Positions 8,409 through 16,493 of a stretch of DNA of 64,000 bases are shown here, in pieces. The DNA is from Pseudomonas costantinii (lineage in GTDB: Bacteria > Pseudomonadota > Gammaproteobacteria > Pseudomonadales > Pseudomonadaceae). The first letter of the stretch is position 1. The number at the start of each line of letters is the position of its first letter. The position numbers were made by a program, and so were the translations under genes. The stretch is taken from assembly GCF_001870435.1 (NCBI RefSeq), contig NZ_MDDR01000057.1, positions 330,053-394,052 on the forward strand, given 5' to 3'. The notes beneath the pieces were generated by a model that saw nothing but the letters and a program-made list of their open reading frames with translations, did no database searches and was not told the DNA's origin.

Positions 8409-9335
8409 ATGCAAACCACTAACACCGTCTTGATGATTCGCCCGGCGCGCTTTGCCTTCAACCCGGACACCGCGATCAACAACCGCTTCCAGCGCCCACC
8501 CCTCGATCCACTCAGCGCGCAGCACAAAGCGCTGGAAGAGTTCGACGGCTATGTCGACACCCTGCGCCAACACGGCGTGGAGGTGCTAGTGGTACAGGAC
8601 ACCCCGGCGCCCCACACCCCCGACTCGATCTTCCCCAACAACTGGTGGAGCAGCCACGCCGATGGCAGCCTGGTGCTGTACCCGATGGAAGGCCAGAACC
8701 GACGACTAGAGCGCAATAAAGGCGTGCTGCAAGTACTGGAGCAACGCTTCGCGATCAACAGCACCATCGACCTGAGCCACCTCGAACAACAGAATATCTT
8801 CCTCGAAGGCACCGGCAGCATGGTGCTCGACCGCCAACACCGCATCAGCTACGCCTGCCACTCCGGGCGCACCCACCATGACGCCCTGCGCCAGTTCGCC
8901 GAACGCCTCGACTACCAGCTGTGCGTATTCCACGCCGTCGACCGCCACCAAGCACCGATCTACCACAGCAACGTGATGATGAGCGTCGGCCGCGACCTCT
9001 CGGTGGTCTGCCTGCAAGCCCTGCCAGACACCGACGAACGCCAGGCCCTGGAACGCTCCCTGCGCGATACCGGCAAAGACATCCTCGCCCTCGACTTCGA
9101 CCAGCTCGAAGCCTTCGCCGGCAACATGCTCGAAGTTCACGACCGCGACGGCCAGCCGCTGTTGGTGATGTCCGCCAGCGCCTGGGGCGCCCTGCAGCCC
9201 GCGCAGCGCCAGCATGTGGAACGCCACACTCGGCCGGTGGTGGTGAACATCGACAACATCGAACGCATCGGCGGCGGCAGTGCCCGCTGCATGCTGGCGG
9301 AAGTGCATCTGCCCGCCCGCGCCACCTTCCAATAA
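8409..9335 (+). CDS. ctlX: citrulline hydrolase of the amidinotransferase superfamily (CtlX-type)
   Basis: A 308-residue member of the pentein/amidinotransferase fold, related to arginine deiminase and dimethylarginine hydrolase. Key features are PNNWWSSH near residue 77, the EGTGSMVLDR segment, and the C-terminal GGGSARCML that carries the predicted nucleophilic cysteine. This family has been linked to citrulline use, releasing ornithine. The fit is strengthened by the next gene, an ornithine cyclodeaminase 16 bp downstream, and by the polar amino acid importer that follows. A broader guanidino or ureido substrate remains possible. Confidence 0.85.
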   Translation: MQTTNTVLMIRPARFAFNPDTAINNRFQRPPLDPLSAQHKALEEFDGYVDTLRQHGVEVLVVQDTPAPHTPDSIFPNNWWSSHADGSLVLYPMEGQNRRLERNKGVLQVLEQRFAINSTIDLSHLEQQNIFLEGTGSMVLDRQHRISYACHSGRTHHDALRQFAERLDYQLCVFHAVDRHQAPIYHSNVMMSVGRDLSVVCLQALPDTDERQALERSLRDTGKDILALDFDQLEAFAGNMLEVHDRDGQPLLVMSASAWGALQPAQRQHVERHTRPVVVNIDNIERIGGGSARCMLAEVHLPARATFQ

Positions 9336-9351
9336 ATAAAGGAGTCTTGCC

Positions 9352-10398
9352 ATGACCCGCTATATCGACGTCAACGACCTCAGCTACCTGGTCTCGCAAA
9401 AAGGCCTGCTGACCTGCATCAGCGAAATGGCCGAGTACATCCGCGCCGACTACCTGCGCTGGCAGGATTTCGAGAAATGCGCGCGCCTGGCCAACCACTC
9501 CCCGGATGGCGTGATTGAGCTGATGCCGGTGTCCGACGCGTCGCTGTACGCCTTCAAGTACGTCAACGGCCACCCAAAAAACACCCAGGCCGGCATGCTC
9601 ACGGTGATGGCTTTCGGCGCGCTGGGTGATGTGGACACCGGCATTCCGGTGCTGCTCGCGGAAATGACCCTGACCACCGCGATTCGCACCGCCGCCACTT
9701 CAGCATTGGTGGCGCGCTACCTGGCCCGTGATAACAGCCGCAGCATGGCGCTGATCGGCAACGGCTCCCAGAGCGAATTCCAAGCCCTGGCCTTCCACGC
9801 GATGCTCGGCATCACTGAGATCCGCCTGTTCGATATCGACGCCAAGGCCACCGCCAAGCTGGCGGCCAACCTCAAGGCCTTCCCGGCGATCAAGGTGATC
9901 CTGGCCAGCAGCGTGGCCGAAGCGGTCAAGGGCGCGGACATCGTCACCACCGTCACCGCCGACAAGGCTTACGCGACCATCTTGACCGACGAGATGATCG
10001 AGCCCGGCATGCACCTCAATGCCGTCGGCGGCGACTGCCCAGGCAAGACCGAGCTGGACCGACGCATCGTCGAGCGCTCCCGCGTGATCGTCGAGTACGA
10101 GCCGCAAAGCCGCATCGAAGGGGAAATCCAGCACATGCCGGAAGACTCGCCGGTGACCGAGCTGTGGCAAGTCATCAACGGCCAGAAACCTGGTCGAGAG
10201 AATGCACGCCAGGTCACCCTGTTCGACTCGGTGGGTTTTGCCATCGAAGACTACTCGGCCCTGCGCTACGTGCTGGACGTGGCCAAGGCGTTGGAGGTGG
10301 GCAGCACACTTGAGCTGGTGCCGGACCTGGCCGACCCGAAAAACCTGTTTGCGCGTCTGGCCCAACAGCCTCGCGCACAGCACAAAAAGCGCGCCTGA
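9352..10398 (+). CDS. ornithine cyclodeaminase
   Basis: A 348-residue member of the ornithine cyclodeaminase/mu-crystallin family, which converts L-ornithine to L-proline with loss of ammonia using tightly bound NAD+. The Rossmann-type motif GNGSQSEFQALAF (about residues 137-149) and following FDID acidic residues are clear. The N-terminal substrate part contains the conserved KYVNGHP segment (lysine near 66). Length is normal. A GGAG ribosome-binding site precedes the ATG. With ctlX it forms a two-step route from citrulline through ornithine to proline. Confidence 0.92.
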   Translation: MTRYIDVNDLSYLVSQKGLLTCISEMAEYIRADYLRWQDFEKCARLANHSPDGVIELMPVSDASLYAFKYVNGHPKNTQAGMLTVMAFGALGDVDTGIPVLLAEMTLTTAIRTAATSALVARYLARDNSRSMALIGNGSQSEFQALAFHAMLGITEIRLFDIDAKATAKLAANLKAFPAIKVILASSVAEAVKGADIVTTVTADKAYATILTDEMIEPGMHLNAVGGDCPGKTELDRRIVERSRVIVEYEPQSRIEGEIQHMPEDSPVTELWQVINGQKPGRENARQVTLFDSVGFAIEDYSALRYVLDVAKALEVGSTLELVPDLADPKNLFARLAQQPRAQHKKRA

Positions 10399-10654
10399 GA
10401 CCGCTCTGGCCTGCCGCTTTGCGCCCAAGGCGGGCCAGAACCTCACAGGTAAAAAGCCGATTCAGCGCATGCAGCAGCCGATTCCGCTGCATTGCACTTT
10501 TTAACAGCGCAATTCGCGGTTTCTGCACGGGGTAAACGACACAAAAAACGCACCATCATGAAGCATTCTGAGCGCGACCAAAGAGTCAGCAAATGAATGC
10601 AAGCCGTACCCTTTTCACTGCCCTGACATCAATTACAAAATATAGGGACTCCAC
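10399..10654 (+). promoter_or_regulatory. gap between ornithine cyclodeaminase and ABC transporter genes
   Basis: This 256-bp gap has a weak terminator-like hairpin at 10469-10492 (ATGCAGC against GCTGCAT), followed by TGCACTTTTT. The distal half is A-rich and ends in ACAAAATATAGGGAC just before the transporter start, consistent with a promoter for the ABC genes. I cannot pick a definite -35/-10 pair. Confidence 0.4.
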
Positions 10655-11434
10655 ATGACTCCACTGCGATCACTCTTCGCCGCGTTGCTGTTGCCACTGT
10701 GCGCCACCGCCGCCCACGCCCAGGACTGGAAAGAAATCCGCTTCGGCGTATTCCCCGAGTACCCACCCTTCGAATCCGTCGCCGCTGACGGCAGCCTGCA
10801 AGGCTTCGATATCGAATTGGGCAACGCAATCTGCGCCAAACTCGAGGTCAAATGCACCTGGGTGCACAACGAATTCGACGGCATGATCCCAGCCCTGCGC
10901 GCACGTAAGTTCGACGCCATCATGTCCTCCATGGCCGTGACCCCGGCCCGCGAGAAAGTCATCGACTTCAGCGACCGGCTATTCCTCAGCCCAACCTCGG
11001 TGATCACCCGCAAAAGCGCCGACTTCGGCGATACCCCTGAATCGCTGAAAGGCAAGCAGGTGGGCGTGCTGCAAGGTTCGCTGCAAGAGGCTTATGCCCG
11101 CGCGCACCTGGCCAAGCTCGGTGCGCAGATCAAGGCGTACCAGTCCCAGGAGCAGAACTACGCCGACCTGCAAAACGGTCGACTCGACGCCACCCTGACC
11201 GACAAGCTCGAAGCCCAGCTTAACTTCCTGTCCAAGCCCGAAGGCGCCGACTTCAAGACCGGCCCAGCCTTCAAGGACCCGACGCTGCCCCTGGACATCG
11301 CCATGGGCCTGCGCAAGAACGACCAGGCGTTGCGCGACCTGATCAACAAGGGCATCGCCGCCGTGCAGGCCGATGGCACCTACGCACAAATCCAGAAAAA
11401 ATACTTCGGCGATCAAGACATCTACAACGAGTAA
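10655..11434 (+). CDS. periplasmic polar amino acid-binding protein (Lys/Arg/Orn type)
   Basis: A 259-residue family 3 solute-binding protein. A Sec signal peptide covers about residues 1-22 (LFAALLLPLCATAAHA). The mature domain starts with the typical IRFGVFPEYPPFESV and contains GFDIELGNAIC, the family signature region, and the SMAVTPAREKVIDFS substrate-loop segment with conserved Arg. It should capture arginine, ornithine, citrulline or a similar cationic amino acid in the periplasm. A large stem-loop separates it from the permease genes, consistent with higher expression of the binding protein. Confidence 0.9.
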   Translation: MTPLRSLFAALLLPLCATAAHAQDWKEIRFGVFPEYPPFESVAADGSLQGFDIELGNAICAKLEVKCTWVHNEFDGMIPALRARKFDAIMSSMAVTPAREKVIDFSDRLFLSPTSVITRKSADFGDTPESLKGKQVGVLQGSLQEAYARAHLAKLGAQIKAYQSQEQNYADLQNGRLDATLTDKLEAQLNFLSKPEGADFKTGPAFKDPTLPLDIAMGLRKNDQALRDLINKGIAAVQADGTYAQIQKKYFGDQDIYNE

Positions 11435-11450
11435 CCCCCCGTTTCCCCAC

Positions 11451-11554
11451 ACGTAGCAGCTGTCGAGCTTAAGCGAGGCTGCGTTGGCCGCACCTCGGTC
11501 CAGAATCAGCGGTGCGCCCAACGCAGCCTCGCCGGGGCTCGGCAGCTGCTACGG
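11451..11554 (+). repeat. long palindromic repeat (REPIN-like) between binding-protein and permease genes
   Basis: Two ~44-nt arms (11451-11496 and 11510-11554) are near-perfect inverted repeats. Each contains GTAGCAGCTG, then GAGC, then GCGAGGCTGCG, and together they fold into one large hairpin. The same sequence family occurs again at 61034-61126. Inside this operon it probably acts as a transcript-stabilising or attenuating stem-loop after the binding-protein gene. Confidence 0.85.
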
Positions 11555-11593
11555 CGGGTGATGGCGGTTCGATGTCCAATGGAGATCTCCCCC

Positions 11594-12295
11594 GTGAACG
11601 AATTCTTCAACTTGCAGGGCTACGGCCCGATGCTGGCCCAGGGTGCCTGGATGACGCTCAAGCTGGCGCTCCTGGCGCTGGCCCTGAGCCTCGCCCTCGG
11701 CCTGATTGCCGCCGGCGCCAAGCTCTCCAGCGTCAAATGGCTGCGGGTGCCGGCCACGCTGTACACCACGCTGATCCGCAGCGTGCCGGACCTGGTGCTG
11801 ATCCTGCTGATTTTCTACAGCCTGCAACTGTGGCTCAACGACCTGAGCGAAATGTTCGGCTGGGATTACTTTGAAATCGACCCGTTTACCGCCGGGGTGG
11901 TCACCTTGGGCTTTATCTACGGCGCGTATTTCACCGAGAACTTCCGTGGCGCAATCCTCAGCGTGCCCGCCGGCCAGTTGGAAGCCGCGACCGCCTACGG
12001 CTTGAGCCGCTGGCAGCGTTTTCACCTGGTGCTGTTCCCGCAGTTGATGCGCTTTGCCCTGCCGGGCCTGGGCAATAACTGGCTGGTGCTGCTCAAGTCC
12101 ACGGCGCTGGTGTCAATCATCGGCCTGTCAGACCTGGTAAAGGCCGCGCAGAACGCCGGCAAAACCACGAATGAGCCGCTGTACTTCCTGATCCTCGCGG
12201 GCCTGGTCTACCTGGTGATCACCACCCTCTCCAACCGCATCTTCAAGCGCCTCGAACGGCGCTACAACCTCGGCATCAAGGGGATGGCGCGATGA
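11594..12295 (+). CDS. polar amino acid ABC transporter permease (HisQ-like)
   Basis: A 233-residue inner-membrane permease with about five transmembrane segments. The coupling loop reads GQLEAATAYGLSRWQRFHLVLFPQLMRFALPGL, the EAA motif of the HisMQ family. I chose the GTG at 11594, giving MNEFFNLQGYGPML, because GGAG lies upstream at suitable spacing. Longer frames would begin inside the adjacent palindrome region. Its end overlaps the next start by ATGA, indicating coupled translation of the two permease subunits. Confidence 0.88.
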   Translation: MNEFFNLQGYGPMLAQGAWMTLKLALLALALSLALGLIAAGAKLSSVKWLRVPATLYTTLIRSVPDLVLILLIFYSLQLWLNDLSEMFGWDYFEIDPFTAGVVTLGFIYGAYFTENFRGAILSVPAGQLEAATAYGLSRWQRFHLVLFPQLMRFALPGLGNNWLVLLKSTALVSIIGLSDLVKAAQNAGKTTNEPLYFLILAGLVYLVITTLSNRIFKRLERRYNLGIKGMAR

Positions 12296-13005
12296 TCGAA
12301 CTGTTCCAGCAATACGGCTTGGCCTATCTGTTCAGCGATGGCACGGGGTTGTCCGGTGTCGCCATGACCTTGTGGCTGTTCATCATCTCCGTGGTCGTGG
12401 GGTTTTTCCTGTCGATCCCGCTGGCGCTGGCCCGCGTTTCGGAGCACTTCTGGCTGCGCTGGCCGGTGGAGGTCTACACCTATTTGTTTCGCGGCACGCC
12501 GCTGTATATCCAACTGCTGATTTGCTACACCGGGCTGTACAGCCTGGAGGTGGTGCAGGACAACGCCCTGCTCAACCAGTTTTTCCGCAATGCACTGAAC
12601 TGCACGCTGCTGGCCTTCGTGCTCAACACCTGCGCCTACACCGTAGAAATTTTCGCCGGGGCGATCCGCAATATTCCCCACGGCGAAATCGAAGCGGCAC
12701 GCGCCTATGGCCTGCACGGCTGGCGGCTGAACCTGTTTGTGGTGGTGCCCGCGGCGCTGCGTCGTGCGCTGCCGTCCTACAGCAATGAAATGATCTTGAT
12801 GCTGCACGCAACGTCCTTGGCGTTTACCGCCACCGTCGCCGACATCCTCAAGGTGGCGCGCGACGCGAATGCCGAAACGTTCCTGACGTTCCAGGCGTTC
12901 GGTATCGCCGCCCTGCTCTACATGCTGCTGTCCTTTGCACTGGTGGGCCTGTTTCGACTGGCCGAACGTCGCTGGATGCGTTTTCTTGTTCCTACCCGAG
13001 GCTAA
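12292..13005 (+). CDS. polar amino acid ABC transporter permease (HisM-like)
   Basis: A 237-residue partner permease, with hydrophobic segments throughout and the EAA loop GEIEAARAYGLHGWRLNLFVVVPAALRRALPSY. The start overlaps the upstream stop by 4 bp (ATGA). HisQ/HisM-type permeases form a heterodimer through which the amino acid passes. This one is followed after 3 bp by the ATPase gene. Length and topology are ordinary for the family. Confidence 0.9.
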   Translation: MIELFQQYGLAYLFSDGTGLSGVAMTLWLFIISVVVGFFLSIPLALARVSEHFWLRWPVEVYTYLFRGTPLYIQLLICYTGLYSLEVVQDNALLNQFFRNALNCTLLAFVLNTCAYTVEIFAGAIRNIPHGEIEAARAYGLHGWRLNLFVVVPAALRRALPSYSNEMILMLHATSLAFTATVADILKVARDANAETFLTFQAFGIAALLYMLLSFALVGLFRLAERRWMRFLVPTRG

Positions 13006-13008
13006 CCC

Positions 13009-13845
13009 ATGAATCAGTCCGCGCAGGCCCTGGCCACTTATCCTGTTGATGAACCCGCAGCCAAAACAACCACACAAACCGCTGCGATCAAGCTTCAGGT
13101 CGAAGGCATCCATAAACGCTACGGCGAACACGAAGTGCTCAAGGGCGTGTCCCTTAACGCACGCAATGGCGATGTGATCAGCCTGATCGGCGCCAGCGGC
13201 TCGGGCAAAAGCACGATGCTGCGTTGCATCAACTTTCTGGAGCAGCCGGACGCCGGAGTGATCACCCTGGACGGCATCAGCATCGAAATGCAGCAAGGCC
13301 GCGCCGGCACGCGCGCGCCGCACCAGGCGCAACTGCAAAACCTGCGCACACGCCTGGCCATGGTGTTCCAGCATTTCAACCTGTGGAGCCACATGACCGT
13401 GCTGGAAAACATCACCATGGCCCCGTGCCGGGTGCTGGGGGTCCGCGCCGCCGAGGCGGAAAAACGTGCGCGGATGTACCTGGACAAAGTCGGCTTGCCG
13501 GGCCGTGTGGCAGATCAATACCCGGCATTTCTGTCCGGTGGCCAACAACAGCGCGTGGCCATCGCCCGCGCCTTGGCGATGGAACCGGAGATCATCCTGT
13601 TCGATGAACCGACGTCAGCGCTCGACCCAGAACTTGTAGGAGAAGTCCTCAAAGTCATACAGACGTTGGCCGAGGAAGGTCGTACCATGCTGATGGTCAC
13701 CCACGAAATGGGCTTTGCCCGCCAGGTGTCCAGCCAAGTGCTGTTTTTGCACCAGGGTCGGGTCGAGGAGCAAGGCGGCGCCGAAATCCTCGACCACCCC
13801 AACAGCGAACGCTTGCAGCAATTTCTTTCCAACCGTTTGAAGTGA
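13009..13845 (+). CDS. polar amino acid ABC transporter ATPase (HisP-like)
   Basis: A 278-residue nucleotide-binding subunit. Walker A is GASGSGKST (about residues 62-70), the Q-loop lies in MVFQHFNLWSHM, the ABC signature is LSGGQQQRVAIARALAM, Walker B is EIILFDEPTSALDPE, and the H-loop is VTHEMGF. The N-terminal ~28 residues form a Thr/Ala-rich extension not needed for the fold. The first ATG was kept because it sits 3 bp after the permease stop. It powers uptake with the two preceding permeases. Confidence 0.93.
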   Translation: MNQSAQALATYPVDEPAAKTTTQTAAIKLQVEGIHKRYGEHEVLKGVSLNARNGDVISLIGASGSGKSTMLRCINFLEQPDAGVITLDGISIEMQQGRAGTRAPHQAQLQNLRTRLAMVFQHFNLWSHMTVLENITMAPCRVLGVRAAEAEKRARMYLDKVGLPGRVADQYPAFLSGGQQQRVAIARALAMEPEIILFDEPTSALDPELVGEVLKVIQTLAEEGRTMLMVTHEMGFARQVSSQVLFLHQGRVEEQGGAEILDHPNSERLQQFLSNRLK

Positions 13846-13849
13846 ACTC

Positions 13850-14347
13850 ATGGATACCAAGGCCAACGGACCCCATTCTTCCCCCGCGCTGGACCGCATC
13901 GATGAGGCAATCATCGACGTGCTGCGGCACCAGGGGCGTATCACCTACGAAAAGCTCTCCTCCTTGGTGCACCTGACCCCCAGGCCCTGCCTGGAACGGG
14001 TGCGCAAGCTGGAACGACGCGGGGTGATTCGCGGATATGGGGCGATCATTGATGTGCAGATGGTCTCACCGGGCCTGTCGCTGCTGGTGCTGGTGGCCTT
14101 GTCCAATCAGAGCGGGCGCTCGGCGCAGAAGGCTTTCGAGGCGTGTGTCAAAGCTTGCCCGCAGGTGTTTGAATGCCAGTTGATCAGCGGGCCGTTCGAC
14201 TACAGCCTGCGCATGCGCTGCCGCGATATGGAGCATTACCGCGTGCTGACGGAGACCTGGTTGAACAACGATGAGTTGCACATTGATAAGTTGGTGGCGC
14301 ATCCGGAGTTGGCGGTAGTGAAAAACACTGCCACGGAGCTGACCTAA
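13850..14347 (+). CDS. Lrp/AsnC-family transcriptional regulator
   Basis: A 165-residue Lrp-type regulator: N-terminal helix-turn-helix (about 14-75, LDRIDEAIIDVLRHQGRITYEKLSSLVHL) and RAM domain (about 80-155). It begins 5 bp after the ABC ATPase gene, so it is likely co-transcribed. It would control this citrulline/ornithine uptake and catabolism cluster. It is clearly different from BkdR at the left end. The effector is unknown; an amino acid of the arginine family is the natural guess. Confidence 0.88.
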   Translation: MDTKANGPHSSPALDRIDEAIIDVLRHQGRITYEKLSSLVHLTPRPCLERVRKLERRGVIRGYGAIIDVQMVSPGLSLLVLVALSNQSGRSAQKAFEACVKACPQVFECQLISGPFDYSLRMRCRDMEHYRVLTETWLNNDELHIDKLVAHPELAVVKNTATELT

Positions 14348-14353
14348 CCTGTC

Positions 14354-14387
14354 CACTGTAGGCGCTGGCTTGCCGGCTCCTACAGTG
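14354..14387. repeat. REP palindrome in a convergent gap
   Basis: CACTGTAGG at 14354-14362 pairs perfectly with CCTACAGTG at 14379-14387, around a GGCTTGCC centre typical of Pseudomonas REP elements. It lies between the convergent Lrp and DUF4130 genes and could also assist termination. Confidence 0.75.
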
Positions 14388-15210
14388 AGGTGTTGATCCG
14401 CTTACCGGGCTTGGCCCCAACCCATTTTGCCTGCCCATCCTTCTGCTTCCCCGTCCGCGCCTCACTGATCAACCCGGGTATCAACTTGCCCTCCGGCAAA
14501 TTCTTCCAGAACCGACTCGGCAAGTGCCCTTCCATCACCTTGGGATTCAACCGCGCCGGGTTGAAGATGTGGCTGTAATACGTCAGCCACATGGCGCTGT
14601 GGGGATCGTCGACATTCTGCGCCAATTGCCGCCACGCCTCGGGGCACTCACGTTGATGAATCAACTGCTCGCCGTCGTAATACACCCCGTCCAGTGGCGT
14701 GGCGATCATCCAGCGATGGCGCCCCATGCGCCCTATGAAATGCTGGCTGGCCGACTTCAAGATATCGTGAGCCGGTTCGTGCCAGGCCACATACTCCGGC
14801 AGCTCGGCCCCCGCCCCGGCGGGTAACGCAATAAACCGCACAAACGCATGCAGGTGATGGGCTTCGCGACTCACCTGCTTGATCCGCCGTTGCAACTCAC
14901 TCCCCAGCTTGTCCCCCGCCAGCATCGCCGTGCGGTCGCCATGGCTAACCCGCCACAACACTTCATACAACAGGCTCCAGCGCTGGTCGCCGTGGTAACC
15001 GGCAGCGGATTCCAGCAACGCCAGTAACGCCTTGGGAATACGCGCCTGGAACGGGCCAAGCTCCTCGGGAATCGGTTCGTCTGTGGCAAACAGGTCCGCC
15101 ACTTCCGCCTCGCCCCAGCTCACCTGGCTGGGATCGACCTGATGGCTGAGCAGCCAGCGCGCCTGTTCACGCCAGGTGCCGAACAGGTTGCCGCACTCCA
15201 GGCTGATCAT
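14380..15210 (-). CDS. DUF4130/TIGR03915-family putative DNA repair protein
   Basis: A 276-residue protein matching the family that accompanies a radical SAM partner and is described as a probable DNA metabolism protein. Family landmarks include HRHLHAFVRF-like HLHAFVRFIALP, EPAHDIL, FIGRMGRHRWMIATPL and YYSHIFNPARLNPK. In some bacteria this domain is fused to a UdgX-type uracil-DNA-binding domain. Here it ends without one and instead has a basic tail. I chose ATG 15210, which overlaps the radical SAM stop by ATGA, over the GTG two codons upstream. Its exact reaction is unknown. Confidence 0.82.
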   Translation of the reverse strand: MISLECGNLFGTWREQARWLLSHQVDPSQVSWGEAEVADLFATDEPIPEELGPFQARIPKALLALLESAAGYHGDQRWSLLYEVLWRVSHGDRTAMLAGDKLGSELQRRIKQVSREAHHLHAFVRFIALPAGAGAELPEYVAWHEPAHDILKSASQHFIGRMGRHRWMIATPLDGVYYDGEQLIHQRECPEAWRQLAQNVDDPHSAMWLTYYSHIFNPARLNPKVMEGHLPSRFWKNLPEGKLIPGLISEARTGKQKDGQAKWVGAKPGKRINTSL

Positions 15211-16427
15211 CCCCACAGCCCCATTTGCTGGGGTTGCGGGCGATCACGCAGTTGCTCGCGCAGCAGCACACTGGTGCTGTCCGCCTGTTGCGGGTGGTAG
15301 TCGCTGGTGATGAAAAACGGCTTGGCCTTGGCCAACACGCAACGCATGCGTGCCAGGTCTTCGAAACGGATCTTGCGTTCGCGGCGCAGGTCCACCAGGC
15401 GCTGGGTGGTGCGCAGGCCAATGCCGGGGATACGTGCGATCAAAGTCGGTTCGGCGCGGTTCAGGTCCAGGGGGAATACCTCGCGGTGTTCCAGCGCCCA
15501 GGCCAGCTTGGGGTCGATATCCAGCGCCAGGTGGCCAGGACCTTCGAATAACTCGTTGGCGCTGAAACCGTAGCTGCGCAGCAGGAAGTCCGCCTGATAC
15601 AAGCGGTGCTCACGCATCAGCGGCGGCGCGGCCAGGGGTACGCTTTTCGGGCTGTTGGGGATGGGGCTGAACGCCGAGTAATACACACGGCGCAGCTTGT
15701 AGTTGCCATACAACGCTTCGGCACCGTGAAGGATGGTGCTGTCGTCGGTGTCGTCGGCGCCGACGATCATCTGCGTGCTCTGCCCGGCCGGGGCAAACCG
15801 TGGCGCACGCGGTTCGTTAAGTACAGTCTGCTCGCCGGTGTAGATGGTTTGCATCGCTTGCTTGATCGAGACGATCTGCTTTTCCGGCGCCAGGGTTTGC
15901 AGGCTGGCGTCGGTGGGTAATTCAATATTCACGCTCAGCCGATCGGCATAGCGCCCCGCCTCGGTGATCAACGCAGGGTCTGCTTCGGGAATGGTCTTGA
16001 GGTGGATATAACCGCGAAAGTCATGCTCTTCGCGCAACAGTTTGGCGACTCGGACCAACTGCTCCATGGTGTAGTCGGCCGAGCGAATGATGCCGGAACT
16101 GAGAAACAGCCCGCTGACGCAATTACGTCGGTAGAAATCCAGGGTCAGGGTGACCACCTCCTCCGGGCTGAAGCGTGCACGGGGCACGTCGCTGGAGCGG
16201 CGGTTGACGCAATATTGGCAGTCGTAAAGACAGAAGTTGGTGAGCAACACCTTGAGCAACGACACACAACGCCCGTCGGGCGTGTAGCTGTGGCAGATGC
16301 CCATGCCATCGGTCGAACCCAGCCCCGCCTTGCCCTCGGAACTGCGCTTGGGCGCGCCACTGCTGGCGCAGGATGCGTCGTACTTGGCGGCGTCGGCGAG
16401 GATGCTGAGTTTTTCGATCAACTGCAT
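15207..16427 (-). CDS. putative DNA modification/repair radical SAM protein
   Basis: A 406-residue radical SAM enzyme of the TIGR03916 type. The 4Fe-4S motif CxxxCxxC is seen in LTNFCLYDCQYC (about residues 71-79). The N-terminal region has two further cysteines (DASCAS and GICHSY). The C-terminal part carries a helix-hairpin-helix (ARIPGIGLRTTQRLVDL, about 340-356), a common non-specific DNA-binding motif. It is translationally coupled to the DUF4130 gene and is preceded by a LexA box, both supporting a DNA-damage role. The lesion or base acted on is not established. Confidence 0.87.
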   Translation of the reverse strand: MQLIEKLSILADAAKYDASCASSGAPKRSSEGKAGLGSTDGMGICHSYTPDGRCVSLLKVLLTNFCLYDCQYCVNRRSSDVPRARFSPEEVVTLTLDFYRRNCVSGLFLSSGIIRSADYTMEQLVRVAKLLREEHDFRGYIHLKTIPEADPALITEAGRYADRLSVNIELPTDASLQTLAPEKQIVSIKQAMQTIYTGEQTVLNEPRAPRFAPAGQSTQMIVGADDTDDSTILHGAEALYGNYKLRRVYYSAFSPIPNSPKSVPLAAPPLMREHRLYQADFLLRSYGFSANELFEGPGHLALDIDPKLAWALEHREVFPLDLNRAEPTLIARIPGIGLRTTQRLVDLRRERKIRFEDLARMRCVLAKAKPFFITSDYHPQQADSTSVLLREQLRDRPQPQQMGLWG

Positions 16428-16438
16428 GGAGGGCTACC

Positions 16439-16462
16439 GATACTGGTTTTTTGTACAGTATC
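16439..16462 (-). promoter_or_regulatory. LexA (SOS) box upstream of the radical SAM / DUF4130 pair
   Basis: Read on the minus strand, the 16-mer CTGTACAAAAAACCAG fits the LexA consensus CTG-N10-CAG. Its 7-nt outer arms (GATACTG and CAGTATC) are perfect inverted repeats. It lies 12 bp upstream of the radical SAM start codon, where bound LexA would block transcription. This predicts induction of both genes by DNA damage. Confidence 0.78.
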
Positions 16463-16493
16463 AGCAGCAACCTCTTGTCACAAGTACGGCCTG

